From Candidatus Bipolaricaulota bacterium (GTDB lineage Bacteria; Bipolaricaulota; Bipolaricaulia; M55B111), in the NCBI GenBank assembly GCA_018334595.1, contig JAGXLQ010000093.1, positions 1 through 5,657 of the forward strand: a stretch of 5,657 nucleotides of DNA, in the 5' to 3' direction. The notes under the pieces were generated by a model. That model saw nothing but the letters and a program-made list of their open reading frames with translations, was not told the DNA's origin and did no database searches. Numbering within the stretch: the stretch's first letter is position 1; every line of letters starts with the position of its first letter. Shown piece after piece: positions 5,270-5,657 of this stretch. The position numbers and the translations under genes were made by a program.

Positions 5270-5657
5270 TTACTCTCCATATTCCTCGGAGGATTGTTCC
5301 TCGTCGAAATATTCCAGTAAATCGGCCAGGGTAAAGGACTGCAGCACGATCAAGAACTTTTTGTAAATTACCTTCCAGAGCTGCAAGGTGGGACAGTTGT
5401 CGCGCAGCGGACAGGGGTCATTTCCGTCCGGAAGCAGACAGTCGACCGGAGCGAGGGAGCCGTCCTCCAACACTGAAATCACGGACTCGATGGATATCTC
5501 TTCGGGCTGCTTTGACAGCTCGTACCCGCCACCCCGACCCCGCTTTACCTCAACCAGGCCGGCGTCCTTCAACTCCCGCATGATCTTTTCCAAAAAAGGC
5601 TGCGGCAGGTCGTACTTGTTGGCAATTCTTTTGGTAGACAGGAAGCTGGAATCAAAC
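5270..5657 (-). CDS. Rrf2-family transcriptional regulator (N-terminus outside window)
   Basis: The reading frame is open to the right edge; 128 residues are visible and about 20 N-terminal residues are judged missing by comparison with the family. Visible parts: the end of the winged helix-turn-helix (STKRIANKYDLPQPFLEKIMREL), the wing (AGLVEVKRGRGGGYEL), the dimerisation helix region, and a cysteine cluster C-X8-C-X5-C (visible residues 73, 82, 88) followed by PTLQLWKVI. Rrf2 proteins such as IscR and NsrR bind an Fe-S cluster through three cysteines and sense iron-sulfur status, nitric oxide or redox state. The IscR ligand His107, in CLTHALW, aligns with Leu here (CPTLQLW), and the first spacing is longer than the C-X5-C-X5-C of IscR. 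The tail ends in an acidic stretch (YFDEEQSSEEYGE). It converges on the tRNA gene, 13 bp away, with no terminator between. Its targets are unknown. Confidence 0.92.
   Translation of the reverse strand, partial: FDSSFLSTKRIANKYDLPQPFLEKIMRELKDAGLVEVKRGRGGGYELSKQPEEISIESVISVLEDGSLAPVDCLLPDGNDPCPLRDNCPTLQLWKVIYKKFLIVLQSFTLADLLEYFDEEQSSEEYGE

Noticed and set aside
1..5657. Mobile elements, CRISPR arrays, toxin-antitoxin or phage-defence genes
   Set aside because: No spaced direct repeats, transposase or recombinase frames, or defence domains are visible on either strand.

Overview
The window comes from a bacterial chromosome. Evidence for this is bacterial-type ribosomal protein S2, peptide chain release factor RF1, sigma-70/sigma-A type promoters, strong AGGAGG ribosome binding sites and a tRNA-Ile with encoded CCA. 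A fused ADP-forming acyl-CoA synthetase and a YruB-like glutaredoxin suggest an anaerobic, fermentative lifestyle. Several proteins are rich in Glu/Asp. I cannot assign a phylum from this sequence alone. The GC content is mixed: roughly 50-60% in sampled parts of the large genes and about 40% in the small regulator gene.

Layout, left to right. (1) rpsB on the minus strand, running off the left edge, with a GTG start, a clear promoter and a long acidic C-terminal tail (1-912). (2) A minus-strand two-gene operon, arsR-family regulator then glutaredoxin (1084-1629). It is driven by a perfect-consensus promoter abutting an 18-bp perfect palindrome and is closed by a strong intrinsic terminator (996-1030). 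(3) A 694-residue fused acetyl/acyl-CoA synthetase (ADP-forming) on the minus strand (1697-3781). (4) A 234-bp divergent intergenic region with candidate back-to-back promoters. (5) prfA (RF1) on the plus strand (4016-5110). (6) tRNA-Ile(GAU) with its own promoter (5180-5256). (7) An Rrf2-family regulator on the minus strand, cut by the right edge, converging on the tRNA with only 13 bp between them.

How the genes fit together. rpsB, prfA and the tRNA are translation genes. The acyl-CoA synthetase would make ATP from acyl-CoA thioesters. The regulator-glutaredoxin pair is compact and translationally linked, with only partial metal-site cysteines in the regulator, so it may be a small thiol/redox-responsive unit. 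The Rrf2 protein carries three cysteines typical of Fe-S sensors, though one IscR ligand is replaced. No mobile element, CRISPR array or defence system is visible. Nothing here clearly amounts to an undescribed system. The most promising lead is the ArsR-glutaredoxin operon with its palindrome.
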